Counted from the stretch's first letter, positions 7,910-14,401 are shown. The stretch is DNA of 48,667 bases from Defluviitaleaceae bacterium (GCA_009785605.1 WQVY01000010.1:1-48667); one strand, 5' to 3'. Program-made: numbers and translations. The notes: generated from the letters alone by a model not told the origin.

Positions 7910-8248
7910 CTATCTATCCTCCAAAATATTATTCATGTTGTGTACGGCTTCTTGCCAATGCTTTTTTAGCTCTGCTAGTACCTCTAGGCCAAAGTCTGTT
8001 GTGGCGTAGTATTTGCGCGGCTTTGCGCCGTCTGTTGTATTCCATGCGCTTTTAAGGAGCCCTTGTGACTCAAGCCGCCTTAGTAATGGGTAAAGGGTGT
8101 TGGCCTCTATGGGGATACCGGTTTGCGATAGTTCCGCTATCAGGTTGTAGCCATATGCAGATTGTCTTAGCTTTGCCAAAACACAGATGATTATTGTGCC
8201 CCTTCGCATTTCTTGTAAAAAGCCGGCCAACAGCTCATCATTCCTCAA
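7910..8248 (-). CDS. PadR family transcriptional regulator
   Basis: This winged-helix repressor has 112 residues. The PadR fold is clear: ELLAGFLQEMRRGTIIICVLAKL, then SAYGYNLIAELSQTGIPIEANTLYPLLRRLESQGLLKS and the beta wing RKYYATTDFGLEVLAELKKHW. The start chosen is the TTG at 8248, because the only ribosome binding site (GGAGGTG) lies inside the longer frame and places this TTG at 8-nt spacing; the resulting N-terminus RNDELLAG fits the family. It controls the adjoining HAAS membrane protein and probably itself. GTGCGCGTA/GTGTGCGCCAC palindromic sequence upstream (8270-8300) could be its operator. Confidence 0.9.
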   Translation of the reverse strand: MRNDELLAGFLQEMRRGTIIICVLAKLRQSAYGYNLIAELSQTGIPIEANTLYPLLRRLESQGLLKSAWNTTDGAKPRKYYATTDFGLEVLAELKKHWQEAVHNMNNILEDR

Positions 8249-8373
8249 TATCGTCACCTCCGTCATATTGTTGCGCGTATTATAGTGTGCGCCACACGTT
8301 ATGTCAAGATGTAAAATAATATGCGCCGTGCCTTTGTGCTTGTTTAAGGGATTTTGGGTTAGGGGCTTGGGTT

Positions 8374-8397
8374 TTGATGATACCGATAAAGGTTTTT
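8374..8397 (+). repeat. Diverged copy of a short dispersed repeat (GGTTTTGAT family)
   Basis: GGTTTTGATGATACCGAT followed by AAAGG and a T-run matches, with a few changes, repeats found on the other strand at 25242-25295 and 37207-37232. Confidence 0.4.
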
Positions 8398-8506
8398 TTC
8401 TGGCTTTACTGGCCTGTTGCCGCGCTTGACTTTACCAAATTGTGACACGTAAAAACTCGCCCCCGCAATAAAAACGACATATTTTCCTACTTAATTATGC
8501 CTATAC

Positions 8507-8609
8507 TATAGCCAATTAAATGAGAAACAGTTCAGTCAGAGCTGAAATAGCGGACGCTTCAACGCTTTTTTTGCGACAGGCTGGACTGATTTCGAATTAA
8601 TTGGCTATA
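8507..8609. mobile_element. MITE-like inverted-repeat element, copy 1 (103 bp)
   Basis: The element starts TATAGCCAATTAAATGAG and ends, on the other strand, TATAGCCAATTAATTCG. The imperfect terminal inverted repeats extend about 28 bp on each side (through GAAACAGTTCAG and GAAATCAGTCCAG). The centre (GCGGACGCTTCAACGC) is unique. A copy of nearly identical sequence in the opposite orientation lies at 28705-28808. No ORF is present, so mobilisation would need a transposase elsewhere. TA-rich ends suggest a TA target. Confidence 0.8.
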
Positions 8610-8650
8610 GCCAATTAAATGAGAAACAGTTCAGTCAGAGCTGAAATAGC
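8606..8650. mobile_element. MITE-like element, truncated tandem copy
   Basis: The left 45 bp of copy 1 are repeated without a mismatch, sharing the TATA at the junction, and then break off 35 bp before the spoIIGA start. It could result from nested insertion followed by deletion. Confidence 0.8.
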
Positions 8651-8684
8651 AGGTGACTATTACTACCAAAGACGGGGGAACACA

Positions 8685-9593
8685 ATGACTCTTTACGCAG
8701 ATTTATTATTTTTGGTCAACTTTATAATGAACGGCTTTGTATTACTGATAGCGTCCAAAGTCCTCCGCCAAAAAAGAAAAGCCCGCTGGCTTGTACTGGG
8801 CGGGTTTGTGATGGCGCTTTTGTATACATTAATCTTGGTAATAGAGCCACTGCGCTTTCTTAATATAGCGCTTGCCTCTGTAGTAATATTGGCGGCTGGG
8901 GTGATGGTTGCGTTTTACCCTACTGGGGTCAGGCATTTTTTGAGGCTAATGCTGGCGGCATACGGTATTACATTTGTTGTAGGCGGGCTGGGGATGGCAC
9001 TCTTTTTTTTGACGGACCTGCCTTACGCCATATACTACATAGCCGCCGACTTGGATGGCTTTAGGCGTGCGGTTTCTTGGCAGCTTGTGCTTGTGGGTAC
9101 TGTTGTCAGCTATATCATGATTAAGCTGGTCATGCGGTTAGTTGAGCATCAAACAATAAAGCGGCAAATGCTTATGAATGTAATGGTATGCCTCAACGAG
9201 AAATATATCTTTTTTGACGCGCTGGTTGACACAGGCCACAGCTTAAAAGACCCGCTTTCCCAGTCGCCGGTAATAGTGGCAGAGTTTGAACAGATACAAG
9301 ATTTTTTGCCAGACGGGTTAAAGGGGATGTTTTATGACCGGCAAGAGACAAACATAGCCGGGGTGATAACAAGCCAAGAAAGCCCATTTTACCAGCGCAT
9401 ACGCATGATACCTTTTACCAGCATTGGCAAGTCAAGCGGGATGCTTATAGGCTTTAGGCCAGACCAGGTGATGGTTGGGGCCAAAAACTCAAGGCAAGAC
9501 GTAGTAATTGGCATATACAACGACAAACTAACGCCAGACGGGCGCTATCAGGCACTGCTAAGCCCAGACCTGCTACCGGTACCGGCGGCGTAA
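8685..9593 (+). CDS. spoIIGA: Sporulation sigma-E processing peptidase SpoIIGA
   Basis: SpoIIGA is the membrane aspartic protease that cleaves pro-sigma-E in the mother cell after septum formation. The start is the ATG behind GACGGGGGAAC, giving 302 residues (B. subtilis 309); the frame 22 codons longer would begin inside a mobile repeat. Five hydrophobic helices fill residues 1-150 (LYADLLFLVNFIMNGFVLLI first), then the cytoplasmic protease domain carries the catalytic ALVDTGHSLKDPLSQSPV motif near residue 178. sigE follows after 24 bp, the canonical order. Most of the 78 bp upstream consists of a truncated repeat element, and no Spo0A box is visible there. Confidence 0.95.
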   Translation: MTLYADLLFLVNFIMNGFVLLIASKVLRQKRKARWLVLGGFVMALLYTLILVIEPLRFLNIALASVVILAAGVMVAFYPTGVRHFLRLMLAAYGITFVVGGLGMALFFLTDLPYAIYYIAADLDGFRRAVSWQLVLVGTVVSYIMIKLVMRLVEHQTIKRQMLMNVMVCLNEKYIFFDALVDTGHSLKDPLSQSPVIVAEFEQIQDFLPDGLKGMFYDRQETNIAGVITSQESPFYQRIRMIPFTSIGKSSGMLIGFRPDQVMVGAKNSRQDVVIGIYNDKLTPDGRYQALLSPDLLPVPAA

Positions 9594-9617
9594 AATAAAC
9601 CAGGAGGTGCTTAGCTT

Positions 9618-10358
9618 ATGCTGGCAAATCTCTACACAAAAGCGCGCAACATGATTTTGGATGCATTGGGCATCAACGACCAACACAAAAGCGAATCTAG
9701 CATCTACTATATAGGCGGCAGCGAGGTACTACCGGCCCCCTTGGCCACAGACGAAGAAGCAGAATGTCTAGCCCTACTAGGAAGCGAAGACGATGCCCGC
9801 GCCAAGGCCACTTTGATAGAGCGCAACCTGCGGCTAGTAGTATACATAGCCCGTAAATTTGAAAATACCGGTATAAACGTAGAAGATTTGATTTCTATAG
9901 GTACAATAGGCCTCATAAAAGCCATAAATACATTTAAGACAGACAAAAAAATAAAACTCGCAACCTACGCCAGCCGCTGTATAGAAAACGAGATACTAAT
10001 GTACCTACGGCGCAACACAAGAGCCAAGTCAGAGATATCTATAGACGAGCCGCTTAATGTAGACTGGGAAGGAAACGAGCTTCTACTTTCGGACATACTG
10101 GGCACAGACGTGGACATAATATCCAAAGATTTAGACGACGAAACAGACAGGGAGCTACTAAGCACAGCCCTGGATAAGCTAACCAAGCGCGAGAGGAAAA
10201 TCGTAGAGCTACGCTTTGGCCTATACACCGGCGGCGAAGAAAAAACACAAAAAGAAGTAGCCGACCTACTAGGAATATCCCAGTCATACATCTCACGACT
10301 AGAGAAGAAAATCATAGGGCGGCTCAAAAAAGAGATAGACAAAATGGTCGTAGGATAG
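9618..10358 (+). CDS. sigE: RNA polymerase sporulation sigma factor sigma-E (pro-form)
   Basis: Sigma-E drives the early mother-cell programme. The 246-residue protein begins with an amphipathic pro-sequence (residues 1-30) removed by SpoIIGA close to [16 protein letters not shown], matching the B. subtilis cleavage area. Region 2 ([20 protein letters not shown], then [20 protein letters not shown]) and region 4 ([20 protein letters not shown]) are intact. The ribosome binding site is AGGAGGTG. It is co-transcribed with spoIIGA. sigG, which often follows sigE in Bacillota, is not present downstream. Confidence 0.97.
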   Translation: MLANLYTKARNMILDALGINDQHKSESSIYYIGGSEVLPAPLATDEEAECLALLGSEDDARAKATLIERNLRLVVYIARKFENTGINVEDLISIGTIGLIKAINTFKTDKKIKLATYASRCIENEILMYLRRNTRAKSEISIDEPLNVDWEGNELLLSDILGTDVDIISKDLDDETDRELLSTALDKLTKRERKIVELRFGLYTGGEEKTQKEVADLLGISQSYISRLEKKIIGRLKKEIDKMVVG

Positions 10359-10395
10359 CCAACAGCAAAAAACAGACAAGAATAGACAAGATTTG

Positions 10396-10424
10396 TTGAG
10401 AAACCCCTCTGCCTTTGCTATTAT
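10396..10424 (+). promoter_or_regulatory. Sigma-A type promoter for the YdjM-like gene
   Basis: TTGAGA and TATTAT are spaced by 17 bp. The start point would fall near 10431, within the spacer of the surrounding inverted repeat. Confidence 0.5.
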
Positions 10425-10449
10425 AGCGATATAAAAGGCAGAGGGGTTT
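10401..10449 (+). promoter_or_regulatory. Hairpin overlapping a promoter and a ribosome binding site
   Basis: AAACCCCTCTGCCTTT and AAAGGCAGAGGGGTTT are perfect 16-bp complements separated by 17 nt. The right arm contains the GAGGGG ribosome binding site of the next gene; no T-run follows. A transcript read through from sigE would sequester the site, whereas one started at the internal promoter would lack the left arm. Confidence 0.6.
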
Positions 10450-10453
10450 GTAT

Positions 10454-11104
10454 ATGACAGGGAAATCTCACAAGGCAATAGGCACAGCTGCGGGGGCCGC
10501 CATTGCCATATATGGCATACGGCAGGGGGATTATGTTTTTGCATTGGCGTTAGTCACCGCACCTTTGGCAGCAATGCTCCCAGACATAGACCATGGCAGC
10601 GCAAGGATTGGTAGACTGCGCAAGCTCATAGCCAACATAATAGTTACCGCCATAGCTGTGGCTGTGGTTGTAGCAGCATGGATACACGGGCGGTTTATAC
10701 TAGAAAATTATAGGACCGTGTTATTGGTTGGGGTAGGCATTGTAATCCCAACTCTTATACTGTTTAAGCTAAGCCAAACCAAGTGGGTACGCGAGACGTG
10801 GGGGTTTGTTACAAAGCACCGCGGCATCATGCACACATTAATAATCCCCATTTGCACAGTTATTGCCACGATATTTATAAGGGACCGCTACTTTCTTATA
10901 CTCACGTATGGGTTTCTTGCGGGATATGTTTCGCATATCCTTGCAGATTGTATGACAACAAAAGGCTGCCCCATACTGTTTCCTGTACTAAGGAGAAATA
11001 TCAGGTTCATAAAACTAAAAACCGGAAGCGATGCAGAGCGGATACAGGCAACAATTATGGTTATTGTTATAATATTAGTGGCATTTATTGTACCAATTAT
11101 GTAG
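10454..11104 (+). CDS. YdjM-like membrane-bound metal-dependent hydrolase (DUF457)
   Basis: This 216-residue integral membrane protein starts at the ATG 6 nt after GAGGGGT. Family motifs are present: GKSHKAIGTAAG at the N-terminus, MLPDIDHGSARIG near residue 44, KHRGIMHTL near residue 120 and YVSHILADCMTTKG near residue 155. These His/Asp clusters are the putative metal ligands. Four to five transmembrane helices separate them. The family (PF04307, YdjM/YvsG) is linked to membrane or envelope stress; the substrate is unknown. It follows sigE by about 95 bp but has its own promoter. Confidence 0.85.
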   Translation: MTGKSHKAIGTAAGAAIAIYGIRQGDYVFALALVTAPLAAMLPDIDHGSARIGRLRKLIANIIVTAIAVAVVVAAWIHGRFILENYRTVLLVGVGIVIPTLILFKLSQTKWVRETWGFVTKHRGIMHTLIIPICTVIATIFIRDRYFLILTYGFLAGYVSHILADCMTTKGCPILFPVLRRNIRFIKLKTGSDAERIQATIMVIVIILVAFIVPIM

Positions 11105-11116
11105 CATTCACAGTAG

Positions 11117-11503
11117 CTACACAATCGCCCAATATACCCATTCGAAAATTAGCCCTGCAATTACCCAGGCCGGCAGGTAGTCCCAACGCACAACCCCTTT
11201 TACGTGATATTTAGCATTACTGTAGTCCCAAGGGCAGACTTGTATGCGCTTTAGCAAGCTGCCGGTTACAAACTCGCCCATAAAAATACAGGCAGCATAT
11301 ATCAACCCACGCAGCAAAAACGGCATAGGCGCAATGAGTCTAAATATCGGCCCCAAAAACGCCACCATCCCATAAATAAAAAACATCCACAGCGATGTAT
11401 TAGAGCTTAATTTAAAATTTTTGGATTTTAATGAGCAAAGCCCGGTCCAAAGTACTTCCATCAAGCAGCCCAAGGCCCCGTAAATAACAAATCGTATAAT
11501 CAT
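11117..11503 (-). CDS. Small integral membrane protein, PF06541 (ABC_trans_CmpB) type
   Basis: This protein has about 128 residues and four transmembrane helices. IIRFVIYGALGCLMEVLWTG, LWMFFIYGMVAFLGP and the C-terminal CPWDYSNAKYHVKGVVRWDY followed by a Trp-rich helix match the family of putative type-IV ABC transporter permease-like proteins. No ATPase lies nearby and the name of the family does not establish transport. The ATG at 11503 was chosen because the protein then begins with the first helix; an in-frame ATG at 11536 is possible and neither has a good ribosome binding site. Confidence 0.65.
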   Translation of the reverse strand: MIIRFVIYGALGCLMEVLWTGLCSLKSKNFKLSSNTSLWMFFIYGMVAFLGPIFRLIAPMPFLLRGLIYAACIFMGEFVTGSLLKRIQVCPWDYSNAKYHVKGVVRWDYLPAWVIAGLIFEWVYWAIV

Positions 11504-11563
11504 GGATGTATTATGCGCCCACGCACGACACGGCATACATACAAATTACGGAATAAAAAACTA

Positions 11564-11592
11564 TTGACACAATGCAATATAACACTCATAAT
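11564..11592 (+). promoter_or_regulatory. Promoter of the rsgA leader
   Basis: A perfect TTGACA box is followed after 17 bp by CATAAT. It reads toward rsgA, whose start codon lies about 400 bp downstream. A second possible -10 (TATAAG) lies at 11691-11696, after the first hairpin. Confidence 0.55.
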
Positions 11593-11605
11593 GCAAGCAA
11601 CCCAA

Positions 11606-11690
11606 GTGCGAACTTTAACATCAAAAAAGCTGACCATTATGCGTTGAACCTTCGCAGAATGGCCAGCTAAGATGTAGTTAAAGTTCACAC
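11606..11690 (+). promoter_or_regulatory. Long imperfect hairpin in the rsgA leader
   Basis: GTGCGAACTTTAACATC pairs with GATGTAGTTAAAGTTCACAC, and inside them AGCTGACCATT pairs with AATGGCCAGCT around a GCG/CGC-closed loop. About 85 nt fold as one rod. No coding potential. Confidence 0.5.
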
Positions 11691-11735
11691 TATAAGGGAA
11701 ATTATATTTTTTTTAGATTAGAGAGGATGACGTAT

Positions 11736-11780
11736 ATGACAGCAAGTGTATTGAGAATGGTATTGGTGATTGTCTTGTAA
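11736..11780 (+). CDS. Putative 14-residue leader peptide
   Basis: A short ORF, MTASVLRMVLVIVL then TAA, has a good ribosome binding site (GAGAGG, 9-nt spacing). It sits between the leader promoter and three hairpins ahead of rsgA, the position of the regulatory peptides of attenuated antibiotic-resistance genes. The run of Val/Leu/Ile codons after the Arg is the likely stalling zone. It is an inference from position and layout; no homologue is claimed. Confidence 0.6.
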   Translation: MTASVLRMVLVIVL

Positions 11781-11790
11781 CTAAATATCA

Positions 11791-11835
11791 GGCATAGGCA
11801 ACAAAGGCGGGCACACCCGCATTGTTTGCTATGCC
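11791..11835 (+). promoter_or_regulatory. Leader hairpin after the leader peptide
   Basis: GGCATAGGCAACAA pairs with TTGTTTGCTATGCC, and inside it GCGGG pairs with CCCGC. It begins 10 nt after the leader-peptide stop, close enough for a ribosome on the peptide to affect folding. Confidence 0.65.
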
Positions 11836-11879
11836 GCAAAACGGTAACCTTTCGTAAATACTGCTGATTGGCTGATATG

Positions 11880-11906
11880 GATACGATTTAGGTCGTGTCT
11901 TTTTTT
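11880..11906 (+). terminator. Leader terminator 1 (attenuator candidate)
   Basis: GATACGA and TCGTGTC form a stem around TTTAGG, directly followed by seven T residues. Confidence 0.65.
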
Positions 11907-11929
11907 GTGCAATCCCGTAGGTTAATCAT

Positions 11930-11981
11930 AGCCACGGAAAAGTAGCTTCTTACATGAGGCTATTTTCCTGTGGCTTTTTTG
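11930..11981 (+). terminator. Leader terminator 2 (attenuator candidate)
   Basis: AGCCACGGAAAAGTAGC pairs with GGCTATTTTCCTGTGGCT, followed by TTTTTTG. It ends 7 nt before the rsgA ribosome binding site, so anything reaching rsgA must pass it. Confidence 0.8.
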
Positions 11982-12000
11982 TCTATTAAAGGAGATTAAA

Positions 12001-13083
12001 ATGACAGATTTAAAACAATATGGCTATACCAAAACATCACAAACAACGACACGAGGGTCAGAATCAGGACCAGATACTATCCCTGGCAGGGTAACAGAGC
12101 ATAGACGTGACATGTACACAGTTATCACCCGGCATGGTGAGCTAGCTGCAAGCCTTAAAGGCACGTACTATCATGGTGCCGTGTCAAGAAACGACTTCCC
12201 ATGTGTAGGCGACTTTGTACTACTGCAATACAACAACAGCGGCGAGTCGCGTATTGCTTCGCTTTTGCCCAGGTGGTCAAAGTTTTCTAGGGCTGATTTT
12301 TCTGGCCATGCAGCGGGGTATGTTAAGACCATACAAGAGCAGGTTGTGGCAGCTAATTTTGACTATGTATTTATACTATCGTCCCTTAACCAAGATTTTA
12401 AGGTATCCCGCATCACGCGGTACCTGACCCAAACCTATGCAAGCGGCGGCCAACCCGTGGTTATCCTTACCAAGGCAGACTTGGCAGATGATATAGAAAC
12501 GCCGCTTGCCATGGTACAGCGGGCAGCACCGGATGTGCCGGTTATTGCAGTTTCTGCCCATACAGGTGACGGACTTGGGCTGCTTAGCGAGTTTTTAATG
12601 CCAGGCAAGACCATTGTGTTTTTGGGAATGTCTGGTGTGGGAAAGTCATCGCTGTTGAATGCATTAATGGACGCGGAAGTTATGCTGGTAAAAGGTATCA
12701 GAGAAGACGACAGCCGCGGCCGCCACACCACCACGCATAGGCAATTATTTATGCTTCCATCGGGGGCAATGGTTATAGACACACCGGGCATGCGCGAACT
12801 TGGGCTGTTTGATGCCGATGAAGGGATAAGCGCTGGCTTTAGCGATGTAGAGGACTTATTTAGCCAGTGCCGCTTCAGCGACTGCGGCCACAAAACAGAG
12901 CCAGGCTGCGCCGTGCGCGCCGCCCTTACAAGCGGGGAACTGCCAATAGAGCGTTGGGAGCGATACCAGGCCCAACGGCGAGAAAACCGCTTCGTAGACA
13001 ACAAAGCATCATTTATGCGCGAAAAACAGGCTTTTCAAAAGTCAATCGCATTATATTCGAAATCAAAAAAGAAGAAGCGCTAA
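12001..13083 (+). CDS. rsgA: Ribosome small subunit-dependent GTPase A (RsgA/YjeQ type)
   Basis: RsgA is a circularly permuted GTPase that binds the 30S subunit in late assembly. The 360-residue protein shows the permuted order: OB-fold (residues 25-95), G4 ILTKADLAD, G5 AVSAHTG, then the P-loop GMSGVGKSSLLN, G2 GRHTTTHR and G3 DTPGMRE. The C-terminal zinc site is CRFSDCGHKTEPGCAV, followed by a basic tail. It is about 60 residues longer than the compact forms. AAAGGAG lies 6 nt before the ATG. The gene stands behind an attenuator-like leader and is not in the usual prkC/rpe cluster, so it may be a second, inducible paralogue (inference). Confidence 0.93.
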   Translation: MTDLKQYGYTKTSQTTTRGSESGPDTIPGRVTEHRRDMYTVITRHGELAASLKGTYYHGAVSRNDFPCVGDFVLLQYNNSGESRIASLLPRWSKFSRADFSGHAAGYVKTIQEQVVAANFDYVFILSSLNQDFKVSRITRYLTQTYASGGQPVVILTKADLADDIETPLAMVQRAAPDVPVIAVSAHTGDGLGLLSEFLMPGKTIVFLGMSGVGKSSLLNALMDAEVMLVKGIREDDSRGRHTTTHRQLFMLPSGAMVIDTPGMRELGLFDADEGISAGFSDVEDLFSQCRFSDCGHKTEPGCAVRAALTSGELPIERWERYQAQRRENRFVDNKASFMREKQAFQKSIALYSKSKKKKR

Positions 13084-13104
13084 ATAATAGGAGGCCAGAA
13101 ATGA

Positions 13105-13536
13105 ATGGTAAATAAATATTCTTCCCGTGATAAAGACAAGCACAAATATAACAATGAATTATCTATGATAGACAGGTCACACGCGACCACCAACTACCGC
13201 AACGAGCCGTGTAACGAAAGCTTCACATGCAAAAACTGCAGTGAGTTCGTGCTACCAGAATGTGCAGCAACCAAGCACCGCAACCACTGCCCCAAGTGCC
13301 TGGTAAGCATACATGTAGACATAAACCCAGGCGACAGGGCATCTATGTGCGGCGGCAACATGGAGCCAATAAGCGTATGGGTACGCAAAAACGGCGAATG
13401 GGCTATCATCCACCGCTGCCGTACCTGCGGCGAGATAAGCTCCAACCGCATTGCAGCAGACGACAACCCCACCCTGCTTATGTCTATTGCGGTAAAACCG
13501 CTTGCAATGCCACCATTCCCGTTGGGGATGCTGTAA
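13105..13536 (+). CDS. RNHCP domain zinc-binding protein
   Basis: This 143-residue protein contains the RNHCP domain (PF12647): SFTCKNCSEFVLP, then the name-giving RNHCPKCLVS motif, SMCGGNMEPISVWV and HRCRTCGEISSNRIAADDN. Four Cys pairs suggest two zinc sites. It begins 21 nt after the rsgA stop with AGGAGG upstream and is almost certainly co-transcribed with it. Two overlapping ATGs (13101 and 13105) follow the ribosome binding site; the first opens a four-codon ORF that stops at once. The family function is unknown; the pairing with a ribosome-assembly GTPase suggests an RNA- or ribosome-related role. Confidence 0.88.
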   Translation: MVNKYSSRDKDKHKYNNELSMIDRSHATTNYRNEPCNESFTCKNCSEFVLPECAATKHRNHCPKCLVSIHVDINPGDRASMCGGNMEPISVWVRKNGEWAIIHRCRTCGEISSNRIAADDNPTLLMSIAVKPLAMPPFPLGML

Positions 13537-13546
13537 ACTTTTAAAT

Positions 13547-13575
13547 TTGACATACACTAGGGCAAACTATACAAT
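13547..13575 (+). promoter_or_regulatory. Sigma-A promoter for the HPr-like gene
   Basis: TTGACA and TACAAT are spaced by exactly 17 bp, about 65 bp upstream of the start codon. Confidence 0.6.
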
Positions 13576-13641
13576 GTTTCCAGCAATTCCAAGGAAGTTG
13601 ACATAAGCGTACACCATTACAGCATGAAAGGAGGAACCACT

Positions 13642-13875
13642 ATGAAATCCATAAACATATGCCTTAACACGGTAGAAAAGGTCAAAGGTTTTGTTAACGC
13701 TATATCGCCGCTTGACGGTGATTTTGATCTGGTATCTGACAGATATGTAGTTGACGCAAAGTCAATCATGGGTATTTTTAGCCTTGACCTAGGCAAGACC
13801 CTACGGTTGGACATCCACTGCGACACCGCAGCAGAAAAAGTAATGCCACTGCTTGAAGCGTACATTGTAGAGTAA
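13642..13875 (+). CDS. HPr-like protein lacking the active-site histidine
   Basis: This 77-residue protein has the size and fold pattern of the PTS phosphocarrier HPr. The regulatory Ser46 region is recognisable in VDAKSIMGIFSLDLGK (HPr: LKSIMGVMSLGIAK). The catalytic loop GxHARPA is replaced by TVEKVKGFVN, so no histidine is available for PEP-dependent phosphorylation. Like Crh in Bacillus, it may act only as a regulatory protein. The ATG at 13642 has AAAGGAGG upstream; the frame six codons longer would place the ribosome binding site inside the gene. Followed by its own terminator. Confidence 0.8.
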   Translation: MKSINICLNTVEKVKGFVNAISPLDGDFDLVSDRYVVDAKSIMGIFSLDLGKTLRLDIHCDTAAEKVMPLLEAYIVE

Positions 13876-13907
13876 TAATGTTTAGTAATAAAGCAAATTA
13901 TAAGATG

Positions 13908-13938
13908 CCCGTAGCCGTTAAAAAGCTACGGGTTTTTT
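13908..13938 (+). terminator. Rho-independent terminator
   Basis: CCCGTAGC and GCTACGGG pair around CGTTAAAAA, followed by six T residues. It ends the HPr-like transcript. Confidence 0.9.
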
Positions 13939-13988
13939 ATGCTGGGCCGAAGGGGGTAGCCTCAAGCCGGTGAACAAATTTAGAATTT

Positions 13989-14401
13989 TTATAATTTTAT
14001 CAGTCTGACAATATGCTGGCTAAACAATAACTCAACATCAAATTGGCGCAACACATTTAATCCAATAACGCCCATTGAAAAAGATTCCTCTGGAAATTTC
14101 AACGCATATGCATCTATGTTTTTCAACTCTATATTGCCTATTTTGATAGCGTCCAGTGAAAAATGTGATACAATAGTTACATCAGAAGCAGTAGTCAATT
14201 TTTTCTTAGGCATGGATGAAGGTTCATAACCCAGTGCATAAAATATTTCGGGTGTTAGGGTCGTGACTGAAGCGCCAGTATCTAGTGTCAGGGAAATATC
14301 TTTATACTTATTTTCCGCAACACTCCATAACTGAACAAGAATAACTGAACAAGAATATATAGCCCACTTCCAAATAGCTCCATTTTTACGCTGGTTTCCA
14401 T
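13989..14401 (-). pseudogene. Retropepsin-like aspartic protease gene, frameshifted by a 14-bp duplication
   Basis: The downstream part reads SLTLDTGASVTTLTPEIFYALGY (the DTGAS catalytic motif of retropepsin-like proteases, clan AA) and ends with MGVIGLNVLRQFDVELLF, the family's C-terminal motif. The natural start is the ATG at 14401, which overlaps the stop of the small partner gene (TAATG). That frame (METSVKMELFGSGLYILVQ) is cut off after 37 residues because AACTGAACAAGAAT is present twice in tandem at 14329-14356. Removing one 14-bp unit joins ILVQ to LWSVAENKYKDIS in one 132-residue frame. The intact alternative frame would have to start inside the partner gene. Confidence 0.8.
14329..14356. 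repeat. 14-bp perfect tandem duplication
   Basis: AACTGAACAAGAAT occurs twice in direct succession inside the retropepsin-like gene. The unit length is not a multiple of three, so it shifts the frame. Confidence 0.95.

Noticed and set aside
8619-8684. N-terminal extension of SpoIIGA
   Set aside because: The extra codons fall in the truncated mobile repeat; the ATG at 8685 has a ribosome binding site and matches the family start.
13101-13115. ATG at 13101 as the start of the RNHCP gene
   Set aside because: That frame stops after four codons; the overlapping ATG at 13105 opens the real gene.
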